Shown here piece after piece: positions 8,723-16,947 of a DNA stretch of 64,000 bases. Made by a program: the position numbers and the translations under genes. Under the pieces are notes generated by a model. It searched no databases. It had not been told where the DNA came from and was given only the letters and a program-made list of their open reading frames with translations. This stretch comes from Pedobacter sp. (GTDB taxonomy: Bacteria; Bacteroidota; Bacteroidia; Sphingobacteriales; Sphingobacteriaceae): assembly GCF_031119335.1 (NCBI RefSeq), contig NZ_JAVHXT010000004.1, forward strand, positions 170,774 to 234,773, read 5' to 3'. How positions within the stretch are numbered: the stretch's first letter is position 1; every line of letters begins with the position of its first letter.

Positions 8723-9095
8723 TTATACAAATACTCTCCTCTAAAGAAAGCGCTAAGAAGCCAAAACCATGCCGTCATTTCGACAGCCTGTTCCTATCGT
8801 GTGGACACATCTCATTCCTCCCCCTTGAATCCCCCTCCAAAGGGGGACACGCAGCGCTTAAGCATTTTGCATATCCCCCTCTTCGAGGGGGCAGGGGGAG
8901 GAAAATGACATTTGCTAATATTTGTGTCCACACGATAGGACCGTTCGGTAACGGCACGAGGAGAACTGAAAATCAACGATTTAAATCTCTCACATAAGTA
9001 TTTCTGTCTGAGATTTACTTCGTAGAACTTTCGGTTCTCACTCCACTTTGTTTCGTATCTAAATGACGACCGCCTTTTTTGACACTCTCTTTTTA
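8723..9095. other. Intergenic region filled by a three-level nest of palindromic repeats
   Basis: Between pirin (plus) and peptide deformylase (minus). A GTCATTTCG element (8772 to about 8970) is interrupted by an 18-bp inverted repeat (8792-8809 with 8923-8940), which encloses a C-rich/G-rich palindrome (8817-8902). A further diverged right half ending AAATGACGAC lies near 9057-9070. No gene was seen. Confidence 0.75.
8772..8970. repeat. Nested palindromic repeat
   Basis: Outer layer: GCCGTCATTTCGACAGCC on the left and CCGTTCGGTAACGGCACGAG on the right, both parts of the GTCATTTCG family. Middle layer: TCCTATCGTGTGGACACA and its perfect reverse complement. Inner layer: CCTCCCCCTTG ... GGGGGCAGGGGGAGG. 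Each layer is found without the others elsewhere in this window or is self-symmetric, which suggests successive insertions. Confidence 0.75.
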
Positions 9096-9653
9096 TTATC
9101 TCTTTTTACTCTGTCTAGGAAATTTCATTTTGTAATCTCCTCTAATTTCACCTTTGGAAATTTTATCGAGCTTACTTTTAATTAACTGCTTACGCAATAA
9201 GTTAATTTTTTCGGTAAATAACTTTCCTTCAATATGATCGTACTCATGTTGAATTACACGAGCTGCAAAGCCTGAAACTTGTTCTTCATGTTTCTGCCAA
9301 TTTTCATCGTAATAACTAATTAAAACATTTGGCTTACGGAAAACTTCCTCCCTAATTTCTGGAATACTTAGGCAACCTTCGGTAAAGCCCCAAGGCTCGC
9401 CCGTCTCTTCTAAAATCTGAGCATTAATGAAAACCTTTTTGTAACGAGGCTCGTCGTCATTTTCTCCTGTATCTACTACAAACAAACGAATAGGTAAACC
9501 AATTTGCGGAGCCGCCAAGCCTACACCACTAGCATTGTACATGGTTTCCCACATATTCTCTATCAGTTCGTTAAGTTCTGGATAGTTTTCATCTATTGGT
9601 GTACAAACTTTTTTTAAAACCGGATCGCCATAGGCTACAATTGATAGTTTCAT
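9096..9653 (-). CDS. def: Peptide deformylase
   Basis: Metalloenzyme that removes the formyl group from the initiator methionine of new proteins. All three family motifs are present: GVGLAAPQIG (43-52), EGCLSIP (92-98, metal ligand C94) and QHEYDHIEG (135-143, ligands H136 and H140, catalytic E137). The length is 185 aa, as expected for type I enzymes. It is followed on the same strand, 132 bp upstream, by an M16 peptidase gene but with no clear operon link. Confidence 0.97.
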   Translation of the reverse strand: MKLSIVAYGDPVLKKVCTPIDENYPELNELIENMWETMYNASGVGLAAPQIGLPIRLFVVDTGENDDEPRYKKVFINAQILEETGEPWGFTEGCLSIPEIREEVFRKPNVLISYYDENWQKHEEQVSGFAARVIQHEYDHIEGKLFTEKINLLRKQLIKSKLDKISKGEIRGDYKMKFPRQSKKR

Positions 9654-9785
9654 CGTTGTGTTTATCTTTTCTAGTGGTCGATGAGCTATGATGGTTTGAG
9701 AAATCCCTTTTTAAAAAGGTAAACCATCATGGTTCATGGTGCAAAGGTACAAATTTAAGGTTTAAGGTAAAAGGCGGGTCTAAGC

Positions 9786-11015
9786 TTAGTCTACTGGATT
9801 AAATAACAAACTAGTCCATTTGCTCTCGTCAAAAACATCGTTGATGATATTGTTCATATCCGAAACACTTACCTGACGGATTTTCTGGAATACCGTTTCC
9901 AAACTATCAATCTGGTTATAATCTAACAAGCTTTTCGCCATAGCGATGATTAAGCCAATCCTATTTTCTTCGCCCAACGCAATTTGACCAATAAACTTAC
10001 TTTGTGCTTTATGCAACTGTACTTCGGTTAAAGGTTTTTGCTTTAGCTTGTTCATTTCCTTACGGATAAGGTGTATTGCCTTTTCTGACTTCTCTTTATC
10101 CGTACCAAAATAGATTGCAAAAATTCCAGTATCAGAAAGTGGGCTATAGGCAGATTCTACCGTATAAGCAATGCCATATTTCTCCCTAAGCTGCAAGTTA
10201 AGTATGGAACTCATTCCATTGCCACCAAAAAGATTGTTCAATAGCAACAAACCCGTTTTATATGGATGATGTAAGGAATAAATCTGCGTCCCCATCATAC
10301 AATGGCTCTGAGCTATTTGTTTGTCTACAATTTGATGTATGGAAGGATTAACAATAGGAGCAGTTCTATTACTCGAACCTGTGTTTTCGGGCACGTCAGC
10401 AAAGTATTTCTCTGCTATTTTCACCAACTTATTTAATGTGTAATTGCCAATAACCGCCACTATAATTTGGTCGGTGCGATATTTATTTTTAACAAAAGAC
10501 TGAATGTTTTTTCGAGTTAGATTAGAAACTGTTTCTGGTGTGCCCAAAATGTTCCTGCCAAATGAGTGACCTCTAAAAAGGATGTCTTCAAAATCATCGT
10601 TAATTGCTTCCTCGGGTTGGTCTAAATAAGAAGAGATCTCATCTAGCACCACACCTTTTTCCTTTTCCATTTCATCTTCGGGGAAGGTAGAATGAAAAAC
10701 AATATCATTAAAAAGTTCTAAGGTTCTATCTAAATAAGGATGGAGAAAAGAAGCGTGAACACAAGTATATTCTTTGGTGGTGTAGGCATTTAAATCGGCA
10801 CCTACGCTTTCTAATCTGTTAAGTATTTGCGATGTAGTGCGCTTCTCGGTGCGTTTAAAAATTAAATGCTCAATGAAATGTGCTAAGCCCATTTGCGCAT
10901 CTTCTTCGTCGCGAGAACCAGCATTAACTAAAATACAAGCATGCGATATTGCCGAGGCAGCAGGAACATGCAAAATACGAATGCCATTTTTAAGTGTATG
11001 AACGTTGTACTCCAT
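9786..11015 (-). CDS. M16-family zinc peptidase (single-domain-pair, insulinase-like)
   Basis: Pitrilysin/insulinase-type peptidase of 409 aa. The inverted zinc motif HxxEH is in GLAHFIEHLIFK (H46, E49, H50 counted from the ATG at 11015), with the third ligand expected in the EKEKGVVLDEIS helix about 75 residues later. The inactive-like second domain follows from about residue 200. The frame extends to a TTG at 11027; I prefer the ATG four codons in, because MEYNVHTLKNG matches the usual family start. There is no signal peptide, so the protein is probably cytoplasmic. Known members degrade peptides or process pro-proteins. Confidence 0.9.
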   Translation of the reverse strand: MEYNVHTLKNGIRILHVPAASAISHACILVNAGSRDEEDAQMGLAHFIEHLIFKRTEKRTTSQILNRLESVGADLNAYTTKEYTCVHASFLHPYLDRTLELFNDIVFHSTFPEDEMEKEKGVVLDEISSYLDQPEEAINDDFEDILFRGHSFGRNILGTPETVSNLTRKNIQSFVKNKYRTDQIIVAVIGNYTLNKLVKIAEKYFADVPENTGSSNRTAPIVNPSIHQIVDKQIAQSHCMMGTQIYSLHHPYKTGLLLLNNLFGGNGMSSILNLQLREKYGIAYTVESAYSPLSDTGIFAIYFGTDKEKSEKAIHLIRKEMNKLKQKPLTEVQLHKAQSKFIGQIALGEENRIGLIIAMAKSLLDYNQIDSLETVFQKIRQVSVSDMNNIINDVFDESKWTSLLFNPVD

Positions 11016-11250
11016 TTGAAGCGGCAAAGATACGCATTAGCCCCCAACCTACCGAATTTTCGGCAAGAGCTCTAAGTGGAAGATTAGTATATAATGAAAT
11101 TTTACAATTTAGAGATTGTTGTTTGCTGAAACAAGGAGTATCCACTAAACCATTTTTCATTGTGTGCAGCAAGTTATGGTTACGTGTAGCGTAAGTAAAA
11201 CTTGCGGAGCTTGGCACACTGAAGCTGCACTTCCAATACAGAAAACATAA

Positions 11251-11283
11251 AAAAAGGATACCCGAAACAACGAGTATCCTTTG
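11251..11283 (-). terminator. Rho-independent terminator of the htrA gene
   Basis: AAAGGATAC (11253-11261) and GTATCCTTT (11274-11282) are perfect complements around a 12-nt loop. Read on the minus strand the stem ends in a run of seven T. It lies about 25 bp past the htrA stop codon. Confidence 0.85.
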
Positions 11284-11304
11284 CATATATATTGTGTGTT
11301 GTAA

Positions 11305-12855
11305 TTAGTTTCCGTTGAACGAGAATGTAAACGAACCTTCGTCACTGATACCGGCAATAGTTGTTCTTCCGTCTCTAGAAGTTGGCAAAGCCTTTTCTAT
11401 ATCGGCTGCGCTATTCACATCTGCACCATTAATTTTGGTAATGATCCAACCTTTTTTAGCACCCCAATAATCGAACATTTGATTTGGAACTACGTTGGTA
11501 ACTACTACTCCGCTTTTAATGCCATATTTCGCTTTTTGTGCTGCAGTTGCTGGGGCAAAACTTGCGCCCAATTTAGCAATACTAGCACCTGTAGCTTTAC
11601 TTTCACTATTCGCAGCTAATTTTACCGAGCTTTCTCCTTTAAGCGTAATGTTCATATTTTTGGTAGACCCATCTGACTTCAAAACTGTCAATGCCACTTT
11701 ATCACCAGGGCTCATACGACCAATACGCTCTTGCAAGTCGGGCGAATCGTAAATAGCTACACCTTCTACTTTTTTGATAATATCGCCAGATTTGATACCT
11801 GCTGCTGCAGCTGCGCCCTCTGGAGAAACATCGCTCACGTATAGACCCGTGTTTTCTTTAATTTTCAACTCTTCAGCTACGTCAGCATCTAAGGCAACAA
11901 AGTTTACACCAATGTAACCACGCTTAACCGAACCGAATTTCTTGAAATCTTCTAAAATTTTCTTCGCCAAGTTTACCGGAATAGCAAAACCGTAACCTTC
12001 GTTTCTTCCACTTTGTGAGGCAATTGCCGCGTTGATACCTACTAACTCGCCCGCTGCATTTACCAACGCACCACCACTATTTCCTGGGTTAATAGCCGCA
12101 TCGGTTTGAATGAACGACTCGATAGAATTGTTAGTTCTTGTTGGTTTTTGACCAGTTCTTCTATATTCATCATACTCTTCTTCGGTCATCATGCTGTTAC
12201 CACGGTTTAAAATACCGATGTTACGAGCCTTCGCACTTACAATACCTGCAGTAACTGTAGTTTGTAAATCTAGCGGGAAACCTACTGCCAGTACCCACTC
12301 GCCTACCTGTACATTATCTGAGTTACCCATTTTAACGAAAGGTAAGTTATCTACATCAACCTTAATTAAGGCCAAATCTGTGTTTGGGTCTTTACCAATC
12401 ACTCTTGCAGTTGCTTTACGTCTGTTAGACAAAATCACTTCAATTTTATCTGCCTTATCTACTACATGGTTGTTGGTAACGATATAACCATCGGCTGTTA
12501 AAATTACACCCGAACCAGAAGCTGCCTGTGGTTGGCGTTGCACACGACCACCGCCGCCAAAACCGAAAAATTCTTCGAGCATGCTATCCATACCGCCACC
12601 GCCTCTGCTCGATTTACCTTGATAGGTAGTTTTAATGTGCACTACTGCTGGAGATACCGCAGCCGCAGCTTGCACAAAATCTGGAGCACCTGCAGAAGAA
12701 ACACCAGTTACGTTGCTAGCAAACATGGTCTTTTGTCTATCAGCTAATGTAAAGCTATCATTTGGGCGCTCTAATAATTTATAGGCGCCAATTGCTGCTG
12801 CACCACCTAAAAACGATGCTGCCAATACAATTAATCCTATTTTTTTCATTGTCAT
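11305..12855 (-). CDS. HtrA/DegP-family periplasmic serine protease with two PDZ domains
   Basis: Envelope quality-control protease and chaperone. The hydrophobic N-terminus (residues 4-25) is a signal or anchor. The trypsin-like domain carries the triad H130 (TNNHVV), D160 (NTDLALIKV) and S260 (GNSGGAL). PDZ1 is near 305-395 (RGYIGVNFVAL) and PDZ2 near 415-510. The length of 516 aa fits DegP. A -7 box TAAATTTG is present on the minus strand (12913-12920). Tandem TGTTAAA repeats lie further upstream and may link it to the two-component system at 30-32.7 kb. Confidence 0.95.
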   Translation of the reverse strand: MTMKKIGLIVLAASFLGGAAAIGAYKLLERPNDSFTLADRQKTMFASNVTGVSSAGAPDFVQAAAAVSPAVVHIKTTYQGKSSRGGGGMDSMLEEFFGFGGGGRVQRQPQAASGSGVILTADGYIVTNNHVVDKADKIEVILSNRRKATARVIGKDPNTDLALIKVDVDNLPFVKMGNSDNVQVGEWVLAVGFPLDLQTTVTAGIVSAKARNIGILNRGNSMMTEEEYDEYRRTGQKPTRTNNSIESFIQTDAAINPGNSGGALVNAAGELVGINAAIASQSGRNEGYGFAIPVNLAKKILEDFKKFGSVKRGYIGVNFVALDADVAEELKIKENTGLYVSDVSPEGAAAAAGIKSGDIIKKVEGVAIYDSPDLQERIGRMSPGDKVALTVLKSDGSTKNMNITLKGESSVKLAANSESKATGASIAKLGASFAPATAAQKAKYGIKSGVVVTNVVPNQMFDYWGAKKGWIITKINGADVNSAADIEKALPTSRDGRTTIAGISDEGSFTFSFNGN

Positions 12856-12912
12856 ATCTATTATAATCTAATGTGTGTTATTTTTTTGAATACTTTTTAC
12901 GCTTCAATTATT

Positions 12913-12981
12913 CAAATTTAATACCATATCAACGATATTTGTATCAGATTAACGCTTAAAACCATGTTAAAAAATGTTAAA
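12913..12981. promoter_or_regulatory. htrA -7 box and tandem TGTTAAA repeats in the htrA/dapF divergent region
   Basis: The minus strand shows TAAATTTG (12913-12920), a match to TAnnTTTG, 58 bp from the htrA start. TGTTAAA occurs at 12965-12971 and 12975-12981, one helical turn apart. The same tandem motif precedes the HK-RR operon and the barrel-GLPGLI operon. Binding by an OmpR-type regulator is inference; such A/T-rich words also arise by chance. Confidence 0.4.
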
Positions 12982-13047
12982 AGGCATTCTAACAGCTTAT
13001 TGACTTTTTTTGGCTCACAATTGTTACAAGCACAGCTGATATAAAAC

Positions 13048-13833
13048 ATGAATATTAAATTCTATAAATACCAAGGCGCAGGAAACGATTTCATTTTGAT
13101 TGATCATAGGGAAGCTCCTTTAAAAAACATTGATACTAAAGCCGTAGCGCATCTTTGCGACCGCAGATTTGGCATTGGTGCCGATGGTTTGATGTTCTTG
13201 TTAAATAGCGATGGCTACGATTTTGAGATGGTTTACCATAATGCTGATGGCAATGTGGGCAGTATGTGCGGTAACGGCGGTCGTTGTATTGTGGCCTTTG
13301 CAAAGCACTTAGGAATTTTTGACACTGAAACTAATTTTTTGGCAGTTGATGGTCCGCATTATGCCAAAATTTCAGCCGAAGGGAACTGGGTAGAACTGCA
13401 AATGATTGATGTAGATACTATCAATTTAGATGCTGATGCTTTTGTTTTAAATACCGGTTCGCCGCATTACGTAAAAGAAGTTACAGGTTTAGAAACCATG
13501 GATGTTTATACAGAAGGTTACAATATCCGCAATAACGATACTTATAAAACCAATGGTATTAATGTGAATTTTGTAGAGAAGAGGCCAGACCACTTGTTTG
13601 TACGCACTTTTGAGCGTGGCGTTGAGGATGAGACTTATGCTTGCGGGACTGGTGTAACTGCCGTTGCAATGGCGATGGCTAAAAAACAGAACCAAATTGG
13701 GCAAGTGGTAACGCCTGTGGTGGTATTGGGAGGAAACATAGAGATCAACTTTAGCTACGATGGCGAAAAGTTCACCGATGTATTTTTATGTGGGCCAGCG
13801 GAGAAGGTTTTTGAGGGGGAGATAAAGTTGTAG
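13048..13833 (+). CDS. dapF: Diaminopimelate epimerase
   Basis: Converts LL- to meso-diaminopimelate for lysine and peptidoglycan synthesis. The two catalytic cysteines are C74 in MCGNGGRC and C199 in YACGTGVTA. The N-terminus MNIKFYKYQGAGNDFILID is diagnostic. The length of 261 aa is normal. It is monocistronic and divergent from htrA. A hairpin follows the stop codon (13850-13871) but has no T-run. Confidence 0.97.
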   Translation: MNIKFYKYQGAGNDFILIDHREAPLKNIDTKAVAHLCDRRFGIGADGLMFLLNSDGYDFEMVYHNADGNVGSMCGNGGRCIVAFAKHLGIFDTETNFLAVDGPHYAKISAEGNWVELQMIDVDTINLDADAFVLNTGSPHYVKEVTGLETMDVYTEGYNIRNNDTYKTNGINVNFVEKRPDHLFVRTFERGVEDETYACGTGVTAVAMAMAKKQNQIGQVVTPVVVLGGNIEINFSYDGEKFTDVFLCGPAEKVFEGEIKL

Positions 13834-13849
13834 ATATTTGTATAAGATG

Positions 13850-13871
13850 TGGTTGGTGATAACACCAACCA
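13850..13871. repeat. Hairpin repeat after dapF
   Basis: TGGTTGGTG and CACCAACCA form a perfect 9-bp stem around ATAA. No T-run follows on either strand, so it is more likely an intergenic palindromic repeat than a rho-independent terminator. A related G-rich hairpin lies near 3070-3090. Confidence 0.5.
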
Positions 13872-13988
13872 TGGAAAAAAGATTTAATAGTGGCTGATAA
13901 ACGCACACTAAATCAATGGGAGCTTTATTTAAGTTACAATGTAGGCTTAGCTGTGTTGAAGATTAACTAGCTATAGATACTATAGGTG

Positions 13989-14483
13989 TCAATTGATAAA
14001 TGAAAATATCTGCATACCACTAAGTTTCCAACCTTTATTCTGTCTATGAAAGAACCACGCTATTCCAGAGCCCGATTTACTTGCGGAGGAATATAGTTTG
14101 GCTATAGATAACGCCTTCGTCTCGTCGTTTGAGAAAATGATGGGAGCAAAAATTAGTTCTTTTTTTTCTCCTCTATTAACTGTGCCAATATTAAGGGCAT
14201 ATTCACTAACAGACGAAGTATGTACACTTTTCACAAATGAAATCCATTCGCTATTATTCCACACACTATTAGAATTAGTATCCAGCCCCCTTCCACCTCC
14301 CGCAAAATCGAAATTGGAAAAACTGTTTCTTTTTGCGAAAGAATGTATGTAAAACTCTTCTTGTTCCTTCTTTAGAATTTTAACAACACTTTTATGTATT
14401 TTAAGTCTATCGATATCTGTTTGGCAATTGCCATGTACGATTATAGATATCATAAACATTAAAAGTAGATTTAATTTTAACAT
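13989..14483 (-). CDS. Small exported protein, likely paralogue of the protein at 14722-15249
   Basis: Unrecognised protein of 164 aa. Residues 1-20 form a signal peptide (MLKLNLLLMFMISIIVHG). No conserved domain was recognised. Its C-terminal third lines up with the 175-aa neighbour: both have IFS-x4-KA, then an aromatic FF, then an N-(K/G)-x-W-x-L stretch, and both end in F-x-F or FIN. The start codon overlaps the stop of a five-codon remnant (MKKEC*) at 14477-14494, and the upstream 100 bp duplicates the leader of the lipoprotein gene. It is probably periplasmic; the function is unknown. Confidence 0.65.
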   Translation of the reverse strand: MLKLNLLLMFMISIIVHGNCQTDIDRLKIHKSVVKILKKEQEEFYIHSFAKRNSFSNFDFAGGGRGLDTNSNSVWNNSEWISFVKSVHTSSVSEYALNIGTVNRGEKKELIFAPIIFSNDETKALSIAKLYSSASKSGSGIAWFFHRQNKGWKLSGMQIFSFIN

Positions 14484-14494
14484 TCTTTTTTCAT
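14477..14494 (-). pseudogene. Five-codon remnant (MKKEC*) of a deleted lipoprotein gene
   Basis: The duplicated leader ends in ATG AAA AAA GAA TGT TAA. The first three codons equal the start of the lipoprotein at 16730 (MKK). The last codons match its end (KKKC* at 15243-15254: AAA AAG AAA TGC TAA). The stop overlaps the next ATG just as the real lipoprotein stop overlaps its downstream gene. An internal deletion between the A-rich ends of the ORF explains this. Confidence 0.5.
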
Positions 14495-14586
14495 ATTAGG
14501 CAATTTGTTTTCATCGAATTTAAAAAAATAACAGCAACTGTAATGGTACTGACTTACGAAGTTTTAGAAACTTCGTAAGTCTACAA
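14486..14586 (-). repeat. Duplicated leader, copy A
   Basis: About 95% identical to 16722-16821, with a few substitutions and a small difference near 14500. It contains a 14-bp perfect hairpin, GACTTACGAAGTTT-TAG-AAACTTCGTAAGTC (14550-14581), and the -7-like TAAATTCG on the minus strand. It sits immediately before the start codon of the small exported gene. Confidence 0.85.
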
Positions 14587-14721
14587 ATATTTAGTAATAC
14601 CTTTACAACTTTAACAAAACACTGCTTCTGGTAGAAAGGGCTGTCCTCTATGATCTAAATATCGGTTGAATATCGAATACTTAAACTAGAAGAAAGAAAC
14701 CTTTTAAATCAGTAATAATTA

Positions 14722-15249
14722 CTAAAATAGGAATGGTGATATTTCTTCAGCTAGCACCCAGTTTCCATTTTTGTAATCAAAAAAATATACACACATATCT
14801 AGTATTTCATTTTTAGACGAAGTTCGTAAAACCATTACAGCCTTATCTCCCTTTATTGAAAAAATCATTGAACTCACTTCTAGAAACCAATCTTGTTCTT
14901 TATATATGATAGCTGTCTTACCCAGATGAGGTAATATTTTATTTACTTTGATCAATTGTGGCTTTTTGAAGTTATTATTCTTATTCTCACTGCTAGATAA
15001 ATTCCACTTAAATATTTTTAGTGCAGAGTCTAGTCTTTTCGAGTAGTTAACCACTTGCAATTCTGCTACTTGTTGCCAAATATTATTGTTTATAGCTATA
15101 GATTTAGGCAACCTTTTATCTCCTTGATGTATACGAGAATCTATAGCCAATGCATAAAAGCGCAAGGGATAACACTTTTTCGACATCTGTCCATATAAGA
15201 TGGAGGTGTGCATTAAAATTAAAAAAGTTAAGATAAATCGCATTAGCAT
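14722..15249 (-). CDS. Small exported protein, translationally coupled to the HExxH lipoprotein
   Basis: Unrecognised protein of 175 aa with a signal peptide (MRFILTFLILMHTSILYG) and no domain I know. The start could be 15249 (MLMRF) or 15243 (TAATG overlap with the lipoprotein stop). I keep 15249 because it aligns with MLKLN of the paralogue. The overlap with the upstream stop implies coupled translation with the lipoprotein, hence a joint role in the periplasm. It shares its C-terminal pattern with the 164-aa protein at 13989-14483. Confidence 0.65.
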   Translation of the reverse strand: MLMRFILTFLILMHTSILYGQMSKKCYPLRFYALAIDSRIHQGDKRLPKSIAINNNIWQQVAELQVVNYSKRLDSALKIFKWNLSSSENKNNNFKKPQLIKVNKILPHLGKTAIIYKEQDWFLEVSSMIFSIKGDKAVMVLRTSSKNEILDMCVYFFDYKNGNWVLAEEISPFLF

Positions 15250-16730
15250 TTCTTTTTCTTAGTCGAGTTAAAAGTGTTCTTATACTCTCTTTCTCCGTTG
15301 TTCATCGAACGAGATTTATTTGGAGCTGCGAAATAGGCTTGGCTGTGTTGAAGATTTTGCCAGAAGATATCTTTACAATATTCATTTAAAGATATAGAGC
15401 TATCCGGAGAAACCAAAATACCTCTGGAAATAGCATATGAAGTCAACAAAGAAGCCATTGAGTCTACATAAGTATTTGCCATTTGGATATGTTGGGGTAT
15501 TCCTTGATTGGTAAACGCAGTTCCAGATTGGTCGAAAAGAAAAGTATTCATATCTCTAAAAATATCTTTTTCTACACCAGAGGTGTGATGAATACCATAT
15601 ACCATGTAAGAATGCATTAATTCATGTATAAGTGTAGCAGCAATAGCTAAATCCGTACCATCGTTTATCATCAATTTATTAAGATATATATAACCAGTGG
15701 TGTCATTAGTTATGCCATTTGTTCTAATTAAAGATGAACTTCCATCAGCATTATACTTTGTCAGGTCGTTAAATAAATGTTCTCCTATTTTAATTTTATA
15801 CGTACTCGAATTTGCCATAGTAGTTATTGAGGCGGAAGCATTTACGTTCGCTAACGTTAACATATCAGAAAGAACATTTTGAATTTGAGCTGCCTTGGAA
15901 ATAACTATTGACGCGATAATGTCGACACATGGTCTAACTGTAGTATCGACCTTAATTTCCTTTATCAGCGCAGCACTAACCGTTGATTCACTGTAATTGG
16001 AAATACCTCCCTCAAAGCCTTCTTCAACATCATTTTCGGGGTGTTGGCCACCACCATTTCCACAAATAGGAAAGCCGACATATCCTGTAGAGTACCAAGT
16101 ACAGTAATCATAAATACATCCCATATAACCAGTCTCAATATAAAACATGGAGCAACCTTGTGTCATCCTGCTATCATCACCTCTTTTTATTGCCATAATT
16201 TCACTCTCTGACAAGTAAGAAATGCGACGTTTGGCCTTCCCATTAACATAAGCTACTCCATTACTCATTGCGCCATTTAAGTTATAGTAAACTACATTTC
16301 CATTCAAATTACCAGCCCGTTTGTAATGAACGTTTATAAGCTCTGCAGCGGTGCTTGCTTCTATGAGCATATAACATCCTTTTTCTACCTTACCCTGCTC
16401 GTTTACAAACAACAATAGTTTGAGAGCATGCGTTTGCTCAAACTTATCTAGATCTTTTGTTTTGGAAGTATTGGACATTAGGCCCACCCTGTCTGGATTG
16501 TTTAAAGTAATTTCGTAAACCGTCAAATCATCGGGCTTTACACTGCTAATCTTGCTCCAATTTGGACTGGTGTTCTTAAAGATACTTTTTGCAGTAGGCA
16601 TGTTCCGTGCATAGAATGATTTAAGCTCTGCTAGCTCATCAGGCATCAATGTGACATTGTCTTTTCTACATGCAACGCTTATCACTAGCAAAAGGATAAC
16701 CATACTAAATTTAGATAGATATTTTTTCAT
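15243..16730 (-). CDS. Lipoprotein with HExxH metallopeptidase-like motif
   Basis: Unrecognised 495-aa protein. MKKYLSKFSMVILLLVISVAC is a lipoprotein signal with C21 as lipidation site. A zinc-peptidase-like HELMH (H369, E370, H373) lies in a helix AATLIHELMHSYM. A cysteine- and glycine-rich linker spans about 190-240. The frame stays open to 16859, but those extra residues are unlike a protein start and overlap the duplicated leader, so the ATG at 16730 is chosen. The stop overlaps the next gene. It is probably an envelope metallopeptidase or a relic of one. The third zinc ligand cannot be assigned. Confidence 0.7.
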   Translation of the reverse strand: MKKYLSKFSMVILLLVISVACRKDNVTLMPDELAELKSFYARNMPTAKSIFKNTSPNWSKISSVKPDDLTVYEITLNNPDRVGLMSNTSKTKDLDKFEQTHALKLLLFVNEQGKVEKGCYMLIEASTAAELINVHYKRAGNLNGNVVYYNLNGAMSNGVAYVNGKAKRRISYLSESEIMAIKRGDDSRMTQGCSMFYIETGYMGCIYDYCTWYSTGYVGFPICGNGGGQHPENDVEEGFEGGISNYSESTVSAALIKEIKVDTTVRPCVDIIASIVISKAAQIQNVLSDMLTLANVNASASITTMANSSTYKIKIGEHLFNDLTKYNADGSSSLIRTNGITNDTTGYIYLNKLMINDGTDLAIAATLIHELMHSYMVYGIHHTSGVEKDIFRDMNTFLFDQSGTAFTNQGIPQHIQMANTYVDSMASLLTSYAISRGILVSPDSSISLNEYCKDIFWQNLQHSQAYFAAPNKSRSMNNGEREYKNTFNSTKKKKC

Positions 16731-16821
16731 ATTAGAAGTTGTTTTCATCGAATTTAAAAAAAATAACAGCAACTGCAATGGTACTGACTTACGAAGTTTT
16801 AGAAACTTCGCAAGTCTACAA
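16722..16821 (-). repeat. Duplicated leader, copy B
   Basis: Partner of 14486-14586. It includes the lipoprotein start codon (16728-16730) and the imperfect version of the ACTTACGAAGTTT hairpin, with one arm changed (CGCAAGT for CGTAAGT). Confidence 0.85.
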
Positions 16822-16910
16822 CCCGTTCTGCTCTTTTGTAACAAAAACCTATCAAACACTTAAATGAGATTTCTCTGACTTTGAAAATCGAACTCGAAAC
16901 TACTTTTGCT

Positions 16911-16930
16911 GTTTAACAATTTTGTTAAAC
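16911..16930. promoter_or_regulatory. Inverted repeat before the TetR gene (probable operator)
   Basis: GTTTAACAA and TTGTTAAAC are perfect 9-bp arms around TT, ending 17 bp before the TTG start codon of the TetR gene. TetR-family proteins usually bind such dyads and repress their own operon, so this site would control the downstream efflux genes. Confidence 0.6.
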
Positions 16931-16947
16931 AAAAAAGTTAATCAATT

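Noticed and set aside
8775..8957. 60-aa minus-strand ORF
   Set aside because: It lies entirely within the nested palindromic repeat.
13850..13871. Rho-independent terminator after dapF
   Set aside because: The stem is good but no T-run follows on either strand; listed as a hairpin repeat instead.
16731..16859. Upstream extension of the HExxH lipoprotein by 43 codons
   Set aside because: It would bury the lipoprotein signal and covers the duplicated leader with its hairpin, which is non-coding in the other copy.
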